Shown here piece by piece: positions 44,160 to 53,221 of a DNA stretch of 54,830 bases (positions are counted from its first letter, which is position 1; every line of letters starts with the position of its first letter). The stretch lies in the NCBI GenBank assembly GCA_945878355.1, contig CAMCTC010000021.1:1-54830 (forward strand), in the 5' to 3' direction. Made by a program: the position numbers and the translations under genes. Under the pieces are notes generated by a model, which did not search any database, had not been told where the DNA came from, and was given only the letters and a program-made list of their open reading frames with translations. This DNA is from Bordetella parapertussis (GTDB lineage: Bacteria > Pseudomonadota > Gammaproteobacteria > Burkholderiales > Burkholderiaceae_C).

Positions 44160-45391
44160 AGTGTTACCTGGTCGGCGGGGCAGTGCGAGACCGACTGCTA
44201 GGCCGCGCGGCTGGAGACCGTGACTGGGTCGTCGTCGGCAGCACGCCCGAGGCGATGTGCGCCGAAGGATTCATTCCGGTCGGCCGCGATTTTCCGGTCT
44301 TCTTGCACCCTCAGACCCACGAGGAATACGCGCTGGCCCGCACCGAGCGCAAGTCCGGCCGCGGCTACCAGGGTTTCGTCGTGATGGCCTCGCCCGAGGT
44401 CACGCTGGAGCAAGATCTGGCGCGGCGTGACCTGACGATCAACGCCATCGCCGAGGACCCGGTCAGCGGCGAACTGACCGACCCGTTCGGCGGCCAGCGC
44501 GACCTGGCGGCAGGCGTGCTGCGTCATGTCGGGCCGGCTTTCGTTGAAGACCCGGTCAGACTGCTGCGACTGGCCAGGCTGGCCGCGCGCTTTCCGGACT
44601 TCGCCATCGCCCCGCAAACCCAGGCTTTGCTGGACCGCATGGTCGAAGACGGTGAGGTCGAGGCGTTGGTGCCCGAACGTGTCTGGCAGGAATTGTCGCG
44701 TGGCCTGATGGAGACCAGGCCAGACCGGATGCTCGAGGTGCTGCGCGGCTGCGGCGCGCTGGCCAGGCTGCTGCCCGAAGTCGACCGGCTCTGGGGTGTT
44801 CCCCAGCCCGCCGAGCACCACCCGGAAGTCGACACCGGCGCGCACCTGCTGCTGGTGCTGCAGATGGCGGCCAGGCTGCAGGCCCCACTGGCCGTGCGCT
44901 ACGCCTGCCTATGCCACGACCTGGGCAAGGGCAGCACCCGCGCGGAGGACTTGCCGCGCCATATCGGTCATGAAGCGCGCAGCGCCAAGCTGGCGCGCGC
45001 GGTCAGCGAACGCTGGCGCGTGCCCACCGAATGCCGTGAACTCGCCGACCTGACCGCGCGCGAGCACGGCAACATCCACCGCAGCGCCACGCTAGGCGCC
45101 GACGCCACCATCAGGCTGCTAGACCGCTGCGATGCGTGGCGCAGACCAGAGCGCTTCGCAGCGCTGCTGCTGGCTTGCGAATGCGACGCCCGCGGCCGCC
45201 TGGGCCTGCAAGACTCACACTACCCGCAGCGGCCGCGGCTGGCGCAAGCACTGGCGGTCGCGCGAGCCGTCGACACCGAGCCTTTGGCCGCAGAGGCCGT
45301 CGCGAGGGGCCTGGCCGGGCCAGCGATCGGCCAGGCCATCGCGGCAGCGCGCGCGCTCGCGCTGGCCGACTCAGCGGCGCGCCCAGGCTGA
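44156..45391 (+). CDS. cca: Multifunctional CCA tRNA nucleotidyltransferase
   Basis: 411 aa. The head has the nucleotidyltransferase motifs [12 protein letters not shown] and GDRDWVVVG, with the DxD-type acids at about residues 21 and 23. [10 protein letters not shown] and [16 protein letters not shown] follow. The C-terminal half has the HD domain of the multifunctional (class II, gamma/beta-proteobacterial) type, with CHDLGKG. It adds CCA to tRNA 3' ends and may have phosphatase/phosphodiesterase activity. The ATG at 44156 overlaps the upstream stop; the frame open since 43868 is not coding. Confidence 0.94.
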   Translation: MKCYLVGGAVRDRLLGRAAGDRDWVVVGSTPEAMCAEGFIPVGRDFPVFLHPQTHEEYALARTERKSGRGYQGFVVMASPEVTLEQDLARRDLTINAIAEDPVSGELTDPFGGQRDLAAGVLRHVGPAFVEDPVRLLRLARLAARFPDFAIAPQTQALLDRMVEDGEVEALVPERVWQELSRGLMETRPDRMLEVLRGCGALARLLPEVDRLWGVPQPAEHHPEVDTGAHLLLVLQMAARLQAPLAVRYACLCHDLGKGSTRAEDLPRHIGHEARSAKLARAVSERWRVPTECRELADLTAREHGNIHRSATLGADATIRLLDRCDAWRRPERFAALLLACECDARGRLGLQDSHYPQRPRLAQALAVARAVDTEPLAAEAVARGLAGPAIGQAIAAARALALADSAARPG

Positions 45392-45434
45392 CCCTGGTCG
45401 CTTGGCTTGGCCACGGCCTTGGCAAGTCAAAGGT

Positions 45435-45626
45435 TCAGAGCCAATGCCCAATCAGCATCGCCACAAAGCTCAGAAACAGGCTGGAGGCCAGCGGCACATA
45501 GAACTCCCGACCCAGCAAACGCAGCGTGAAGTCTCCCGGCAAGCGACCCAGGCCGACCTTCATCAGCCAGCCGCGCAGCCGGCCGAACAGGATCAGCACC
45601 AGGAAAAACACGATCAGCCAGCGCAT
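45435..45626 (-). CDS. DUF2905 small membrane protein
   Basis: 63 aa with two hydrophobic helices: RWLIVFFLVLILFG at the start and FYVPLASSLFLSFVAMLIG near the end, with the conserved GRLPGDF turn between. This is the DUF2905 pattern. Function unknown. Chosen start MRWLIV at 45626; the longer frame to 45677 overlaps the end of the MidA gene. It lies 19 bases downstream of midA on the same strand and is convergent with cca. Confidence 0.85.
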   Translation of the reverse strand: MRWLIVFFLVLILFGRLRGWLMKVGLGRLPGDFTLRLLGREFYVPLASSLFLSFVAMLIGHWL

Positions 45627-45645
45627 CGTCGGGGTCCGTTCGGGT

Positions 45646-46770
45646 TCACAGTCGGTGCGTGCGGTCGCCCTGGGCAAACCCCAGTGGATCGATGTCCAGC
45701 CCGCGCGAGAAGGCGATCACCTTGAACAACTCGCCCATCTCGTGCTCGTTGACCAGCTTCTGCGCCATCGTCCGCTCGGCCAGGCTGGCGTCTTCCATCA
45801 ACGCCACCAGACCGCAGTTGATCAGGAAGCGCGCCTGCGAGGTGTAGCCGATCACATCCAGCCCGGCATCCTGGGCCGCCAGCGCGATGCCACTGAAGTT
45901 GACATGGGCGGTGATGTCCTTGGCGCCCAAATCGACCAGCGGATCGGCGTCGGCGCGGTGCGCCTGGTGGCACATCAGCGTGCCACCGTGTCGCTGCGGC
46001 AGGTAGTACTCTGTCTCGGGAAAACCGTAGTCGATGAAGATCGCCACGCCGCGCCGCAGCATGCCGGCCAGCGTGGTGATGAAGGCCTCGGCCTGGGGGT
46101 GGACCTCGGTCACTGTACCCGGCACGAAATCGGACGCGAGCGGCGGGCGCAGGTCCGTCGGCCGGTCCTGCCAGACGAACACACCCTCCGCGCTGGCGAC
46201 ACCTCGCTCGAACCATCGCGCGCCATCGAAATGCAGCAGTTGAACCGGCATCGCGTCGAGCAATTCGTTGCCCAGCACCACGCCGTCGAACCGATCGGGC
46301 AGCGCATCGAGCCAGCGCACCCGGTTGCCAAACCGAGCCAAGCTGGCCTGTTGGCGCTCGCGCAGCGCCCCCGACAAGTCGACGATGGCGTAGTCGGTGA
46401 CGGCCGATCCCAACGCATCGAGCAAGCCGACCGCGAGTGCGCCCGAACCGGCGCCGAACTCGATCACCTGGCCACTGGCGCAGGTCGTCAGCGCCTGGGC
46501 GACCTGCACCGCCAGCGCGCGGGCGAACAGCGGCGACAGTTCGGGCGCCGTGACGAAATCGCTGCCCGAGGCCGGCATCGCGCCGAACTTGCGGCTGTGG
46601 TTGGCGTAATAGCCCAGGCCCGGCTGGTACAGCGTCAGCGCCATGAAACGATCGAACGGCAGCCAGCCGTTGTTGCGGGCAATCTCCCGACGCACCAGCC
46701 CAGCCAGGGTGCTGGCTACACTGTCGGGTTCACCCTCATCGCGGGCTGTCTGGTCTGGATCGGGGGCCAT
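45646..46770 (-). CDS. SAM-dependent methyltransferase, MidA/NDUFAF7 family
   Basis: 374 aa, the class I methyltransferase family of human NDUFAF7 (MidA), which methylates an arginine in a complex I subunit in eukaryotes. Visible: GYYANHSRKFGAMPASGSDF, the SAM motif VIEFGAGSGALAVGLL, and the conserved GNELLDAMPVQ. The bacterial role is not established. The ATG at 46770 (MAPDPD) is preferred over 46815, which lies inside the divergent reductase gene; only 17 bases then separate the two divergent starts. Confidence 0.88.
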   Translation of the reverse strand: MAPDPDQTARDEGEPDSVASTLAGLVRREIARNNGWLPFDRFMALTLYQPGLGYYANHSRKFGAMPASGSDFVTAPELSPLFARALAVQVAQALTTCASGQVIEFGAGSGALAVGLLDALGSAVTDYAIVDLSGALRERQQASLARFGNRVRWLDALPDRFDGVVLGNELLDAMPVQLLHFDGARWFERGVASAEGVFVWQDRPTDLRPPLASDFVPGTVTEVHPQAEAFITTLAGMLRRGVAIFIDYGFPETEYYLPQRHGGTLMCHQAHRADADPLVDLGAKDITAHVNFSGIALAAQDAGLDVIGYTSQARFLINCGLVALMEDASLAERTMAQKLVNEHEMGELFKVIAFSRGLDIDPLGFAQGDRTHRL

Positions 46771-46787
46771 CTCGCATTGTAGAAACC

Positions 46788-47618
46788 ATGTCGCCCTCAC
46801 CCACATCCTGGTCACGGCCCGCCGCGCTGGTCACCGGCGCGGCGCGGCGCATCGGCCGCTCGATCGCGCTGGACTTGTCGCGCCACGGCTGGGACCTGGT
46901 GCTGCACTGCCGTGGCAGCGAGCCGGGCCGCGCTGCCGCCGAGGCCACCGCCGCCGAAGCCAGAGCCTTGGGTGCGACCGCCCATGTGCTGGCCGCCGAA
47001 CTCAGCGACGAGGCCGCCTGCACGGCGCTGGTACCGGAAGCCGTGGCTGTGCTGGGCCGTCTAGATGCGGTCGTCAACAACGCATCGCTGTTCGAGTACG
47101 ACAGCGTAGAGAGCTTCAACAACCAGGCGATGGATCGACACTGGCGCAGCAACACCGCGCCCGCCGTGCTGCTGGCGCGCGCACTGCACGGCCACCTGCT
47201 GACACGCGAACGCTCGGCCACCGGCTGCGTCATCAACCTGCTCGACCAGAAACTGGTCAACCCGAACCCGGACTATTTCTCGTACACGCTGTCCAAAGCG
47301 GCACTGGCCGAGGCGACCGTGATGCTGGCCCAGGCGCTGGCGCCGAAGTTGCGGGTCTGCGGCGTCTCGCCCGGTGTCACCTTGATCTCCGGGACCATGG
47401 ACGACGCCGAGTTCGACGCCGCCCACCGCCTGACGCCACTGCACAGATCGTCCACGCCCGAGGACATTGCCCGCGCAGTGCGCTTCCTGCTCGAATCACC
47501 CGCCATCACCGGCCACACCCTGGTCGTCGATGGCGGTCAGCACCTGCTGGGCCAGCCGCGCGATGTGCTGTTCCTGGCCCAGAACATGATGGCCGCCACC
47601 GGCCCCAAGGACTCCTGA
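46788..47618 (+). CDS. SDR oxidoreductase, pteridine reductase/FolM-like
   Basis: 276 aa short-chain dehydrogenase. The cofactor motif is TGAARRIGR (TGxxxRxG, the arginine form typical of pteridine reductases and FolM), with NNASLF and YTLSK giving the catalytic Y and K. The folB gene begins 1 base after the stop. FolM-like enzymes reduce dihydromonapterin or dihydrofolate, so a role in pterin/folate metabolism fits the context. Very short divergent spacing from midA. Confidence 0.83.
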   Translation: MSPSPTSWSRPAALVTGAARRIGRSIALDLSRHGWDLVLHCRGSEPGRAAAEATAAEARALGATAHVLAAELSDEAACTALVPEAVAVLGRLDAVVNNASLFEYDSVESFNNQAMDRHWRSNTAPAVLLARALHGHLLTRERSATGCVINLLDQKLVNPNPDYFSYTLSKAALAEATVMLAQALAPKLRVCGVSPGVTLISGTMDDAEFDAAHRLTPLHRSSTPEDIARAVRFLLESPAITGHTLVVDGGQHLLGQPRDVLFLAQNMMAATGPKDS

Positions 47619-47619
47619 G

Positions 47620-48018
47620 ATGCAAAGCCTGCTCACCAACCCCAGCCTGATGGACTGCCGGCGCCTGTACCTGCGCGACTACGAGGTCTGGATCAACATC
47701 GGTGTGCATGAGTTCGAAAAAAAAGGCGAACAGCGCGTCAAGATCAATGTCGACCTCTACGTGCCGCTGGCCCTCTCGACCCCAACCCACGATCAACTCG
47801 ACGAAGTGCTGGACTACGACTTCATGCGCCGCAGCATCACCGAGCGCGTCTCGCGCGGCCACATCCATCTGCAGGAAACCTTGGCCGACGATGTGCTGCG
47901 GCTGATGCTGGCCCATCCGAACGTGCGGGCGGCGCGCGTGGCCACTGAGAAACCAGACGTCTACCCCGATTGCGACGCGGTGGGCTGCGAAGTCTTCGGC
48001 ATGAAGGATTCGGCGTGA
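47620..48018 (+). CDS. folB: Dihydroneopterin aldolase family protein
   Basis: 132 aa, full-length FolB-type fold. It makes 6-hydroxymethyl-dihydropterin in folate synthesis. The conserved [20 protein letters not shown] block contains the IGVxxxE motif, and the C-terminal [18 protein letters not shown] fits the family. FolX-like epimerase activity cannot be excluded. It is translationally coupled to ttcA (GTGA overlap) and follows the FolM-like gene. Confidence 0.87.
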   Translation: MQSLLTNPSLMDCRRLYLRDYEVWINIGVHEFEKKGEQRVKINVDLYVPLALSTPTHDQLDEVLDYDFMRRSITERVSRGHIHLQETLADDVLRLMLAHPNVRAARVATEKPDVYPDCDAVGCEVFGMKDSA

Positions 48019-48944
48019 ACCAGGCCGTTGCAATCGGGCTGCCAACCGGCGACGAGACCCGTGCCCGCAAGCAGGCCTTCGAGATGAACAAGCTCAGCAA
48101 GCGCCTGCACCGCCAGGTCGGCCAGGCCAGCGTCGACTTCAACATGATCGAGGACGGCGACCGGGTGATGGTCTGCGTCTCGGGCGGCAAGGACAGCTAC
48201 GCCTTGCTCGACATCTTGCTCAGCCTGCAGCAGCGTGCGCCGGTCAAGTTCGAGTTGATCGCCGTCAACCTGGACCAGAAGCAGCCGGGCTTTCCGGCCG
48301 AAGTGCTGCCGGCCTACCTGACATCGCGCGGCGTGCCTTTCCACATCGAGAATCAGGATACCTACAGCATCGTCACCAGCCTGGTGCCCGAGGGCAAAAC
48401 CATGTGCAGCCTGTGCTCGAGGCTGCGGCGTGGCATCCTGTACCGGGTGGCGGGCGAACTCGGCGCGACCAAGATCGCGCTCGGGCACCACCGCGACGAC
48501 ATGGTGGTGACGATGCTGATGAACATGTTCTTCGGCAGCCGCCTGAAGGGCATGCCGCCGAAGCTGGTCAGCGACGATGGCCGCCACACCGTGATCCGGC
48601 CCCTGGCCTACGTGGCCGAGGCCGACCTCGTCAAATGGGCCGAACACCGGCAGTTCCCTATCATCCCTTGCACGCTGTGCGGCAGCCAGGACAACTTGCA
48701 GCGGGTGCAGATCAAGAGGATGATCAACGACTGGGAACGCCAGTACCCGGGTCGGGTCGAAAACATGGCCAGCGCGATGGGCAACATCACGCTGTCGCAC
48801 CTGATGGACCGCAAGCTTTTTCCGTTCACGACCCTGGCGCCCAGCGGTCGGCCAGACCCAGCAGGAGACAAGGCCTTCGACGACGAGGACTGCGCCCAGC
48901 CGTCGTCGGCGCCCCAGCCAGTCCATTGGCAGCGCAGCGCTTGA
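48015..48944 (+). CDS. ttcA: tRNA 2-thiocytidine(32) synthetase
   Basis: 309 aa. PP-loop SGGKDS at 56-61 for ATP. The CSLC pair (C131, C134) and a later PCTLC segment supply the cysteines of its Fe-S cluster. The enzyme thiolates cytidine 32 of some tRNAs. A GTG at 48015, overlapping the folB stop, was chosen as the start because it gives tight coupling; an ATG at 48084 is the alternative, leaving the catalytic motifs intact. Confidence 0.92.
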   Translation: MNQAVAIGLPTGDETRARKQAFEMNKLSKRLHRQVGQASVDFNMIEDGDRVMVCVSGGKDSYALLDILLSLQQRAPVKFELIAVNLDQKQPGFPAEVLPAYLTSRGVPFHIENQDTYSIVTSLVPEGKTMCSLCSRLRRGILYRVAGELGATKIALGHHRDDMVVTMLMNMFFGSRLKGMPPKLVSDDGRHTVIRPLAYVAEADLVKWAEHRQFPIIPCTLCGSQDNLQRVQIKRMINDWERQYPGRVENMASAMGNITLSHLMDRKLFPFTTLAPSGRPDPAGDKAFDDEDCAQPSSAPQPVHWQRSA

Positions 48945-49005
48945 TCCACTGGGTTGATCCGCTCGGTCGATTGAATTGACAACCCAATTCTGAAAGGACC
49001 ACGAG

Positions 49006-49614
49006 ATGAACCGGCGCCAAATCCTCAAGCTCGTCGGCGGCGCCTGCGCCGCAGCGTTGTTGGGCGCTTGCGCAGCCCTCAACCAACTGTCGGTCGACCT
49101 GTCGACGTTCGGCGAATGGCCGCCCGCTCGCCAAGGCGGCAGCTACGCTTTCGAGCGCCTGCCGTCGCAACAAGCTCAGGCCGAAGCAGCCCAGTTGCTG
49201 GAAGACGCCGCGCGCCCCGCACTGGCACGCGCCGGTTTCACCCCAGTGGCTGCTGGCGCCGAGCCCGAGTTGCTGGTTCAACTCGGCGCCCGCGTCAGCC
49301 GGACCGATCGGTCGCCATGGGACGATCCGCTGTGGTGGGGCGGCGGCCACGGCACTTGGCATCGAGGCGCTTGGCACGGCCCTCGCTGGGGCGGATCGCT
49401 GCGCCTGCAGTCACCGCGCTACGAGCGCGAGGTCGCGCTGCTGATCCGCGACCGGACCAGCGGCAAGCCCTTGTTCGAAGCCCGTGCCAGCAGCGAAGGA
49501 TTCCAGGGCCAGGCCACAGGCCTGTTGCTGCCGCTGTTCGCAGCCACCCTGGTCGATTTTCCGCGCGCGGGCGTCAATCCGCGCCGGGTCAGCGTGCCGC
49601 TGACCCAAGACTGA
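49006..49614 (+). CDS. DUF4136 lipoprotein
   Basis: 202 aa. N-terminal basic MNRRQ, hydrophobic stretch and lipobox (LLGAC) mark a lipoprotein; the RR pair could also hint at Tat export. The body fits DUF4136 with a Trp/Gly/His-rich insert (DPLWWGGGHGTWHRGAWHG). AAAGGA precedes the start. Upstream, GAATTG and CAATTC form an inverted repeat at 48973-48990. Function unknown; probably in the outer membrane or periplasm. Confidence 0.83.
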   Translation: MNRRQILKLVGGACAAALLGACAALNQLSVDLSTFGEWPPARQGGSYAFERLPSQQAQAEAAQLLEDAARPALARAGFTPVAAGAEPELLVQLGARVSRTDRSPWDDPLWWGGGHGTWHRGAWHGPRWGGSLRLQSPRYEREVALLIRDRTSGKPLFEARASSEGFQGQATGLLLPLFAATLVDFPRAGVNPRRVSVPLTQD

Positions 49615-49668
49615 GAACCGGCGTGACAAGCTCGCGCCAGCAGCTTCGGCACCCGGCAGGGTTCAGGC

Positions 49669-50016
49669 TCAATGGACTTTGGGCCTGGACTTGGGTGAGG
49701 CTTCAGCAACCGGTTCCTCGCGTGCCGGCGCGCCAGCAGCCCCGCCGGTTGCCAGCACGGGCAACACCGGCTCGAGTTGGTTGTCGCGCATGTACTCGTT
49801 CATCTCGCGCCAACCGGCGTAGACCGCAGCCTTGTCGGCCCGCTTGTTGAGGCTGTAGCAGTCCTCGATCGCGCGGCCGGCATGGCGGCATGCGCCGCCT
49901 ATGGCCTTGCCGTCGGCATCCTTGCGCGCTGCCACGCTGGAGGTCGATTCGATGCCCAGCTGGTCGCAGGACGCCAGCAGGGCGCACAACAGCAAGAGGC
50001 AAAACGAGGGGCGCAT
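49669..50016 (-). CDS. Small lipoprotein of unknown function
   Basis: 115 aa. Signal peptide with lipobox LLASC at residues 13-17, then a short helical region containing CRHAGRAIEDCYSLNKRADK and AAVYAGWREMNEYMRDN, followed by a Pro/Ala-rich low-complexity tail ending in SKSRPKVH-like basic residues. The central block has two cysteines likely to form a disulfide. I know no function for this type. Convergent with the DUF4136 gene. Confidence 0.75.
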   Translation of the reverse strand: MRPSFCLLLLCALLASCDQLGIESTSSVAARKDADGKAIGGACRHAGRAIEDCYSLNKRADKAAVYAGWREMNEYMRDNQLEPVLPVLATGGAAGAPAREEPVAEASPKSRPKVH

Positions 50017-50133
50017 GGCGCGAATATCGGCGCTTGCGGCATATGACTTGAACCCTCGCTGTGGGCCGCAGGTCTGGGCGCGCCCATCCCGCCCGCACGA
50101 CCGCGCGCCGGAGGTCTCATGAGAAACAAAACG

Positions 50134-50148
50134 TTCCGCATTGTGGAA
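50134..50148. promoter_or_regulatory. IclR-like palindrome without an obvious target gene
   Basis: TTCCGCATTGTGGAA is a 15-bp palindrome with one mismatch, of the kind used as operators by some IclR-family regulators. It lies in the 260-base gap between the small lipoprotein gene (start 118 bases away, minus strand) and fmt (end). No IclR gene is nearby. It may control the lipoprotein or be left over from a lost gene. Confidence 0.35.
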
Positions 50149-50249
50149 TGACCCAAGTTCGGTCGTTTCTCCGCGAACGCCGGGCGTCGACAGGGGCCTG
50201 GGATGCTCTCAAGCAAATGTGGCTTGGCGGCTTGACCCCCATGGGGGGC

Positions 50250-50267
50250 GGCCGGCTTCGGCCGGCC
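50250..50267 (-). terminator. Hairpin downstream of fmt
   Basis: GGCCGGC and GCCGGCC pair exactly around a 4-base loop, 9 bases after the fmt stop, followed (reading leftwards) by the short palindrome CCCCCATGGGGG at 50236-50247. No T-run. It is the likely end of the def-fmt transcript. Confidence 0.55.
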
Positions 50268-50276
50268 TCGGGGCGC

Positions 50277-51230
50277 TCAGTGCGGCGCCAATCCCAGTTG
50301 ATGCCCGGCCAACCCGGGACAGGCCTGCAAAAAGGCTGCCGCGTCGATGCGGCGTCCGCCCGGGCGCTGCAGCAGCAGCAGATCAAGACCGCCTTCGCCG
50401 CAGGCAACGCTGAACTGGCCGCCAAGCGCAGCCAACACCACACCGGGGCTGCCGCTCAGGTCGGGCCGCAGCCGGGCCCGCCAGAGCTTGACCTGGTCGC
50501 CGTCGAGCGAAAAACTCGCGCCAGGGAAGGGATCGAAAGCGCGCAGTCGGCGCTCGATCAGCGCTGCCGGCTCAGACCAGTCGATCGCGCCCTCGGCCTT
50601 GCCGATCTTGTGGGCGTAGGTCACACCCTCGGCAGGCTGCGGCGTGGGCCTCAGTTGCGGTCCGGACAAGGCTTGAACCACAAGCTCGGCGCCTAGCGCC
50701 GCCAGTCTATCGTGCAGGGTGGCAGTGCTGTCGTCGGCCAGGATGGGCTCTGGCGCGCGCAACAGCATGTCGCCGGTGTCAAGCCCAGCGTCCATCTGCA
50801 TCACGGTGATGCCAGTCTCGACGTCGCCTGCCTCGATCGCGCGGTGAATAGGTGCAGCGCCACGCCAGCGCGGCAGCAGCGATGCATGGATGTTGAGGCA
50901 GCCGCGCGGCGGCAGGTCCAGCACCCATTGAGGCAGGATCAGCCCGTATGCAGCGACCACCATGACCTCGGCCTGCGCGGCGCCCAGCGCAGCCAGGGCG
51001 GCACGCGCGTCATCAGGGTACTTGCCATCGAGCCGCAAGCTGCGCGGCTGGGCCAAGGCCAAGCCATGTTGCAGAGCAAGTGCTTTGACCGGCGAAGGCT
51101 GCATCTTCATGCCGCGGCCGGCAGGGCGGTCAGGCTGGGTCAGCACCAAGGGCACGCGGTGGCCAGCCGCCAACAAGGCTTGCAGCGCGGTGGCGGCAAA
51201 TTCAGGCGTTCCCGCAAAGACGATGTTCAT
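50277..51230 (-). CDS. fmt: Methionyl-tRNA formyltransferase
   Basis: 317 aa. N-terminal formyltransferase domain with [12 protein letters not shown] and the formyl-THF site [16 protein letters not shown]; the C-terminal OB-like domain binds tRNA. It formylates initiator Met-tRNA. ATG at 51230 gives the family N-terminus ([11 protein letters not shown]); the open frame further up overlaps def. def lies 7 bases upstream, so the enzyme that adds the formyl group and the one that removes it are made together. Confidence 0.96.
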   Translation of the reverse strand: MNIVFAGTPEFAATALQALLAAGHRVPLVLTQPDRPAGRGMKMQPSPVKALALQHGLALAQPRSLRLDGKYPDDARAALAALGAAQAEVMVVAAYGLILPQWVLDLPPRGCLNIHASLLPRWRGAAPIHRAIEAGDVETGITVMQMDAGLDTGDMLLRAPEPILADDSTATLHDRLAALGAELVVQALSGPQLRPTPQPAEGVTYAHKIGKAEGAIDWSEPAALIERRLRAFDPFPGASFSLDGDQVKLWRARLRPDLSGSPGVVLAALGGQFSVACGEGGLDLLLLQRPGGRRIDAAAFLQACPGLAGHQLGLAPH

Positions 51231-51237
51231 CGTCAAC

Positions 51238-51759
51238 TCAGGCGCGATGCCGGCCCATCTCGTCGCGGGTCTTCTTGAGCATCTTGGTCTTGATGCGCTC
51301 GCGCTTGAGCGGGCTGAGGTACTCGACGAAAACCTTGCCCAGCAGGTGGTCCATCTCATGCTGCACGCAGACCGCCATCAAGTCATGCGCCTCAAGCTCG
51401 AACAACTGGCCGTCCCGCCCCTGCGCCCGCACGGTGACGCTGGCATGGCGTTCAACCTCGTCGTAGATCGTCGGCACTGACAGGCAGCCCTCGTCGCTTC
51501 GCCGCATCTCGACGCTGCGCGCAATGATCTCGGGGTTGATCAGCACCCAGGGTTGGTTGTTCTCATCGGAGGTGTCCATCACCAGCAGGCGAAGGTGCAC
51601 ATCGACCTGGGTCGCGGCCAAGCCCACGCCCTCGGCCTCGTACATCGTGGCCAGCATGTCGTCGGCGAGTTGGCGGATGTAGCCATCGACTTGCGCCACG
51701 GGCCTAGCCACGTTGTGCAGTCGAGGATCCGGATAGCGAAGAATGGTCAGCAAGGCCAT
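51238..51759 (-). CDS. def: Peptide deformylase
   Basis: 173 aa. All three motifs are intact: [19 protein letters not shown] with metal ligand C92, and QHEMDHL with H134, E135 and H138. It removes the N-formyl group from new proteins. The third motif has Met instead of the common Ile or Leu (HEMDH). It is the first gene of def-fmt, divergent from the LysM gene across 247 bases that must contain both promoters. Confidence 0.96.
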   Translation of the reverse strand: MALLTILRYPDPRLHNVARPVAQVDGYIRQLADDMLATMYEAEGVGLAATQVDVHLRLLVMDTSDENNQPWVLINPEIIARSVEMRRSDEGCLSVPTIYDEVERHASVTVRAQGRDGQLFELEAHDLMAVCVQHEMDHLLGKVFVEYLSPLKRERIKTKMLKKTRDEMGRHRA

Positions 51760-52006
51760 GAGATGTCTAAGGATTGCAGGTCCATGCCAAGCATGAACCC
51801 GTGAAGAACTGGTTTGATGCCACGTCAGTTCGGATTGCCTGAGCGGGCCAGACCAGGCACGCCAGCGCTGTTCGTTGCGATCGGCGGGGTTTGCCGGCAG
51901 AATCAAACCGGCAGCGCCCACAGCTTATCGGCTGAGTTTGCTGTGGCTACCACCGACCGGACCGCGAAGCCCGGATTGTGGCACCGACCCCAGGGAGACC
52001 GCAGAC

Positions 52007-53221
52007 ATGACACCAAGCCCGTCCGGCGATGCCTGGCTTCAGCACGGTTTGCGGCCACGTGGCCTCTGGCGCATCGCTCAGCAGGGATTGCCTGCTGGAC
52101 TGGCCTTGCTGGCTTGGGCGGGGTCGGCTCAGGCAATCGACCCGGCGAGCCCATCCCAACGCGCCACCGCGCAACAGGTGTCCCAGACCGGTGTGCCGCT
52201 GGCAGCTTTGGCGCCCGATGCACCAGCTTCTCACACCGTGCGCAGTGGAGACACGCTGTGGTCGATCGCCAACCTGTTCCTCAGGAGTCCTTGGCGCTGG
52301 CCCGAGTTGTGGGGCATGAACCTGGCCGAAATCGCCAACCCGCATCGGATCTACCCCGGCCAATTGCTGGTGCTCGTCAAGACCGCTGATGGCGCGCAAC
52401 TGCGTCTGGCACAGGCCCCGACACCGACCGAGCCACAGCCACCGATCCCCGACATCAAGCTCTTGCCGAGGATTCGTAGCTTGCCGCTCGCCGCTGGCGC
52501 CATCGCCACCGTCCCGCCACAGTGGATCACCCCTTTCTTGCAGCAGGTGATGGTGCTCGACCAGGCCGTACTGGCCGATGCGCCGCGCATCGTCGCGACA
52601 CAGCAAGGCCGCTTGCTGATCTCGCGCGACGAGACCGCTTATGTGCGCGGCGACTTGGGCGAGACACGCAGCTTTGCGCTGCTGCGTCAAGGCAAGCCAC
52701 TGCGTGACCCGGCCAGCGGCGAGCTACTGGGCCATGAAGCCGGCTTCGTCGGCACTGCCGATCTGGTGCGCGCACAGAGCAGCGCCGGCGGGCTCCCGGT
52801 GCCAGCCACACTGCTGATGACCAGCGCGCGCCAGGAAGCAGGTGTCGGTGACAGGCTGGTGCAGTTGCCACCCCGCGACTTCGCCAGCTATGCGCCGCAC
52901 GCGCCGGTGACAGCGATCGCCGGCCAGGTGGTGTCGATCTACGGCGAGGCTCTCAGCGCGGGACAGAACCAGGTCGTCGCGATCAACCGCGGCGAGCACG
53001 AAGGGGTCGAGCGCGGCCATGTGCTGGCGCTGTGGCGCGCCGGCGCGCCAGCGATGGACAGCACCACCGCGCGAGCCCAGGCGCTGCAGTTGCCCGATGA
53101 GCCCAGCGGACTGCTGCTCGTGTTCAAGGTCTATCACCGAGTGTCTTATGCGCTGATCCTGTCCGCGCTTGAGCCGGTCCGACCCGGCGACCGATTCACC
53201 CAACCCAAGGCCTCACCTTGA
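52007..53221 (+). CDS. LysM-domain cell-envelope protein
   Basis: 404 aa. A ~40-residue N-terminus contains a hydrophobic segment ending in GSAQA, a likely signal peptidase site. A LysM domain follows at about residues 75-125 (HTVRSGDTLWSIANLFLRSP onward to YPGQLLVL), which binds peptidoglycan. The rest is a conserved C-terminal region typical of the LysM proteins found next to dprA in Betaproteobacteria. The ATG at 52007 after AGGGAGA was chosen over upstream starts. Overlaps the dprA start. Confidence 0.9.
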   Translation: MTPSPSGDAWLQHGLRPRGLWRIAQQGLPAGLALLAWAGSAQAIDPASPSQRATAQQVSQTGVPLAALAPDAPASHTVRSGDTLWSIANLFLRSPWRWPELWGMNLAEIANPHRIYPGQLLVLVKTADGAQLRLAQAPTPTEPQPPIPDIKLLPRIRSLPLAAGAIATVPPQWITPFLQQVMVLDQAVLADAPRIVATQQGRLLISRDETAYVRGDLGETRSFALLRQGKPLRDPASGELLGHEAGFVGTADLVRAQSSAGGLPVPATLLMTSARQEAGVGDRLVQLPPRDFASYAPHAPVTAIAGQVVSIYGEALSAGQNQVVAINRGEHEGVERGHVLALWRAGAPAMDSTTARAQALQLPDEPSGLLLVFKVYHRVSYALILSALEPVRPGDRFTQPKASP

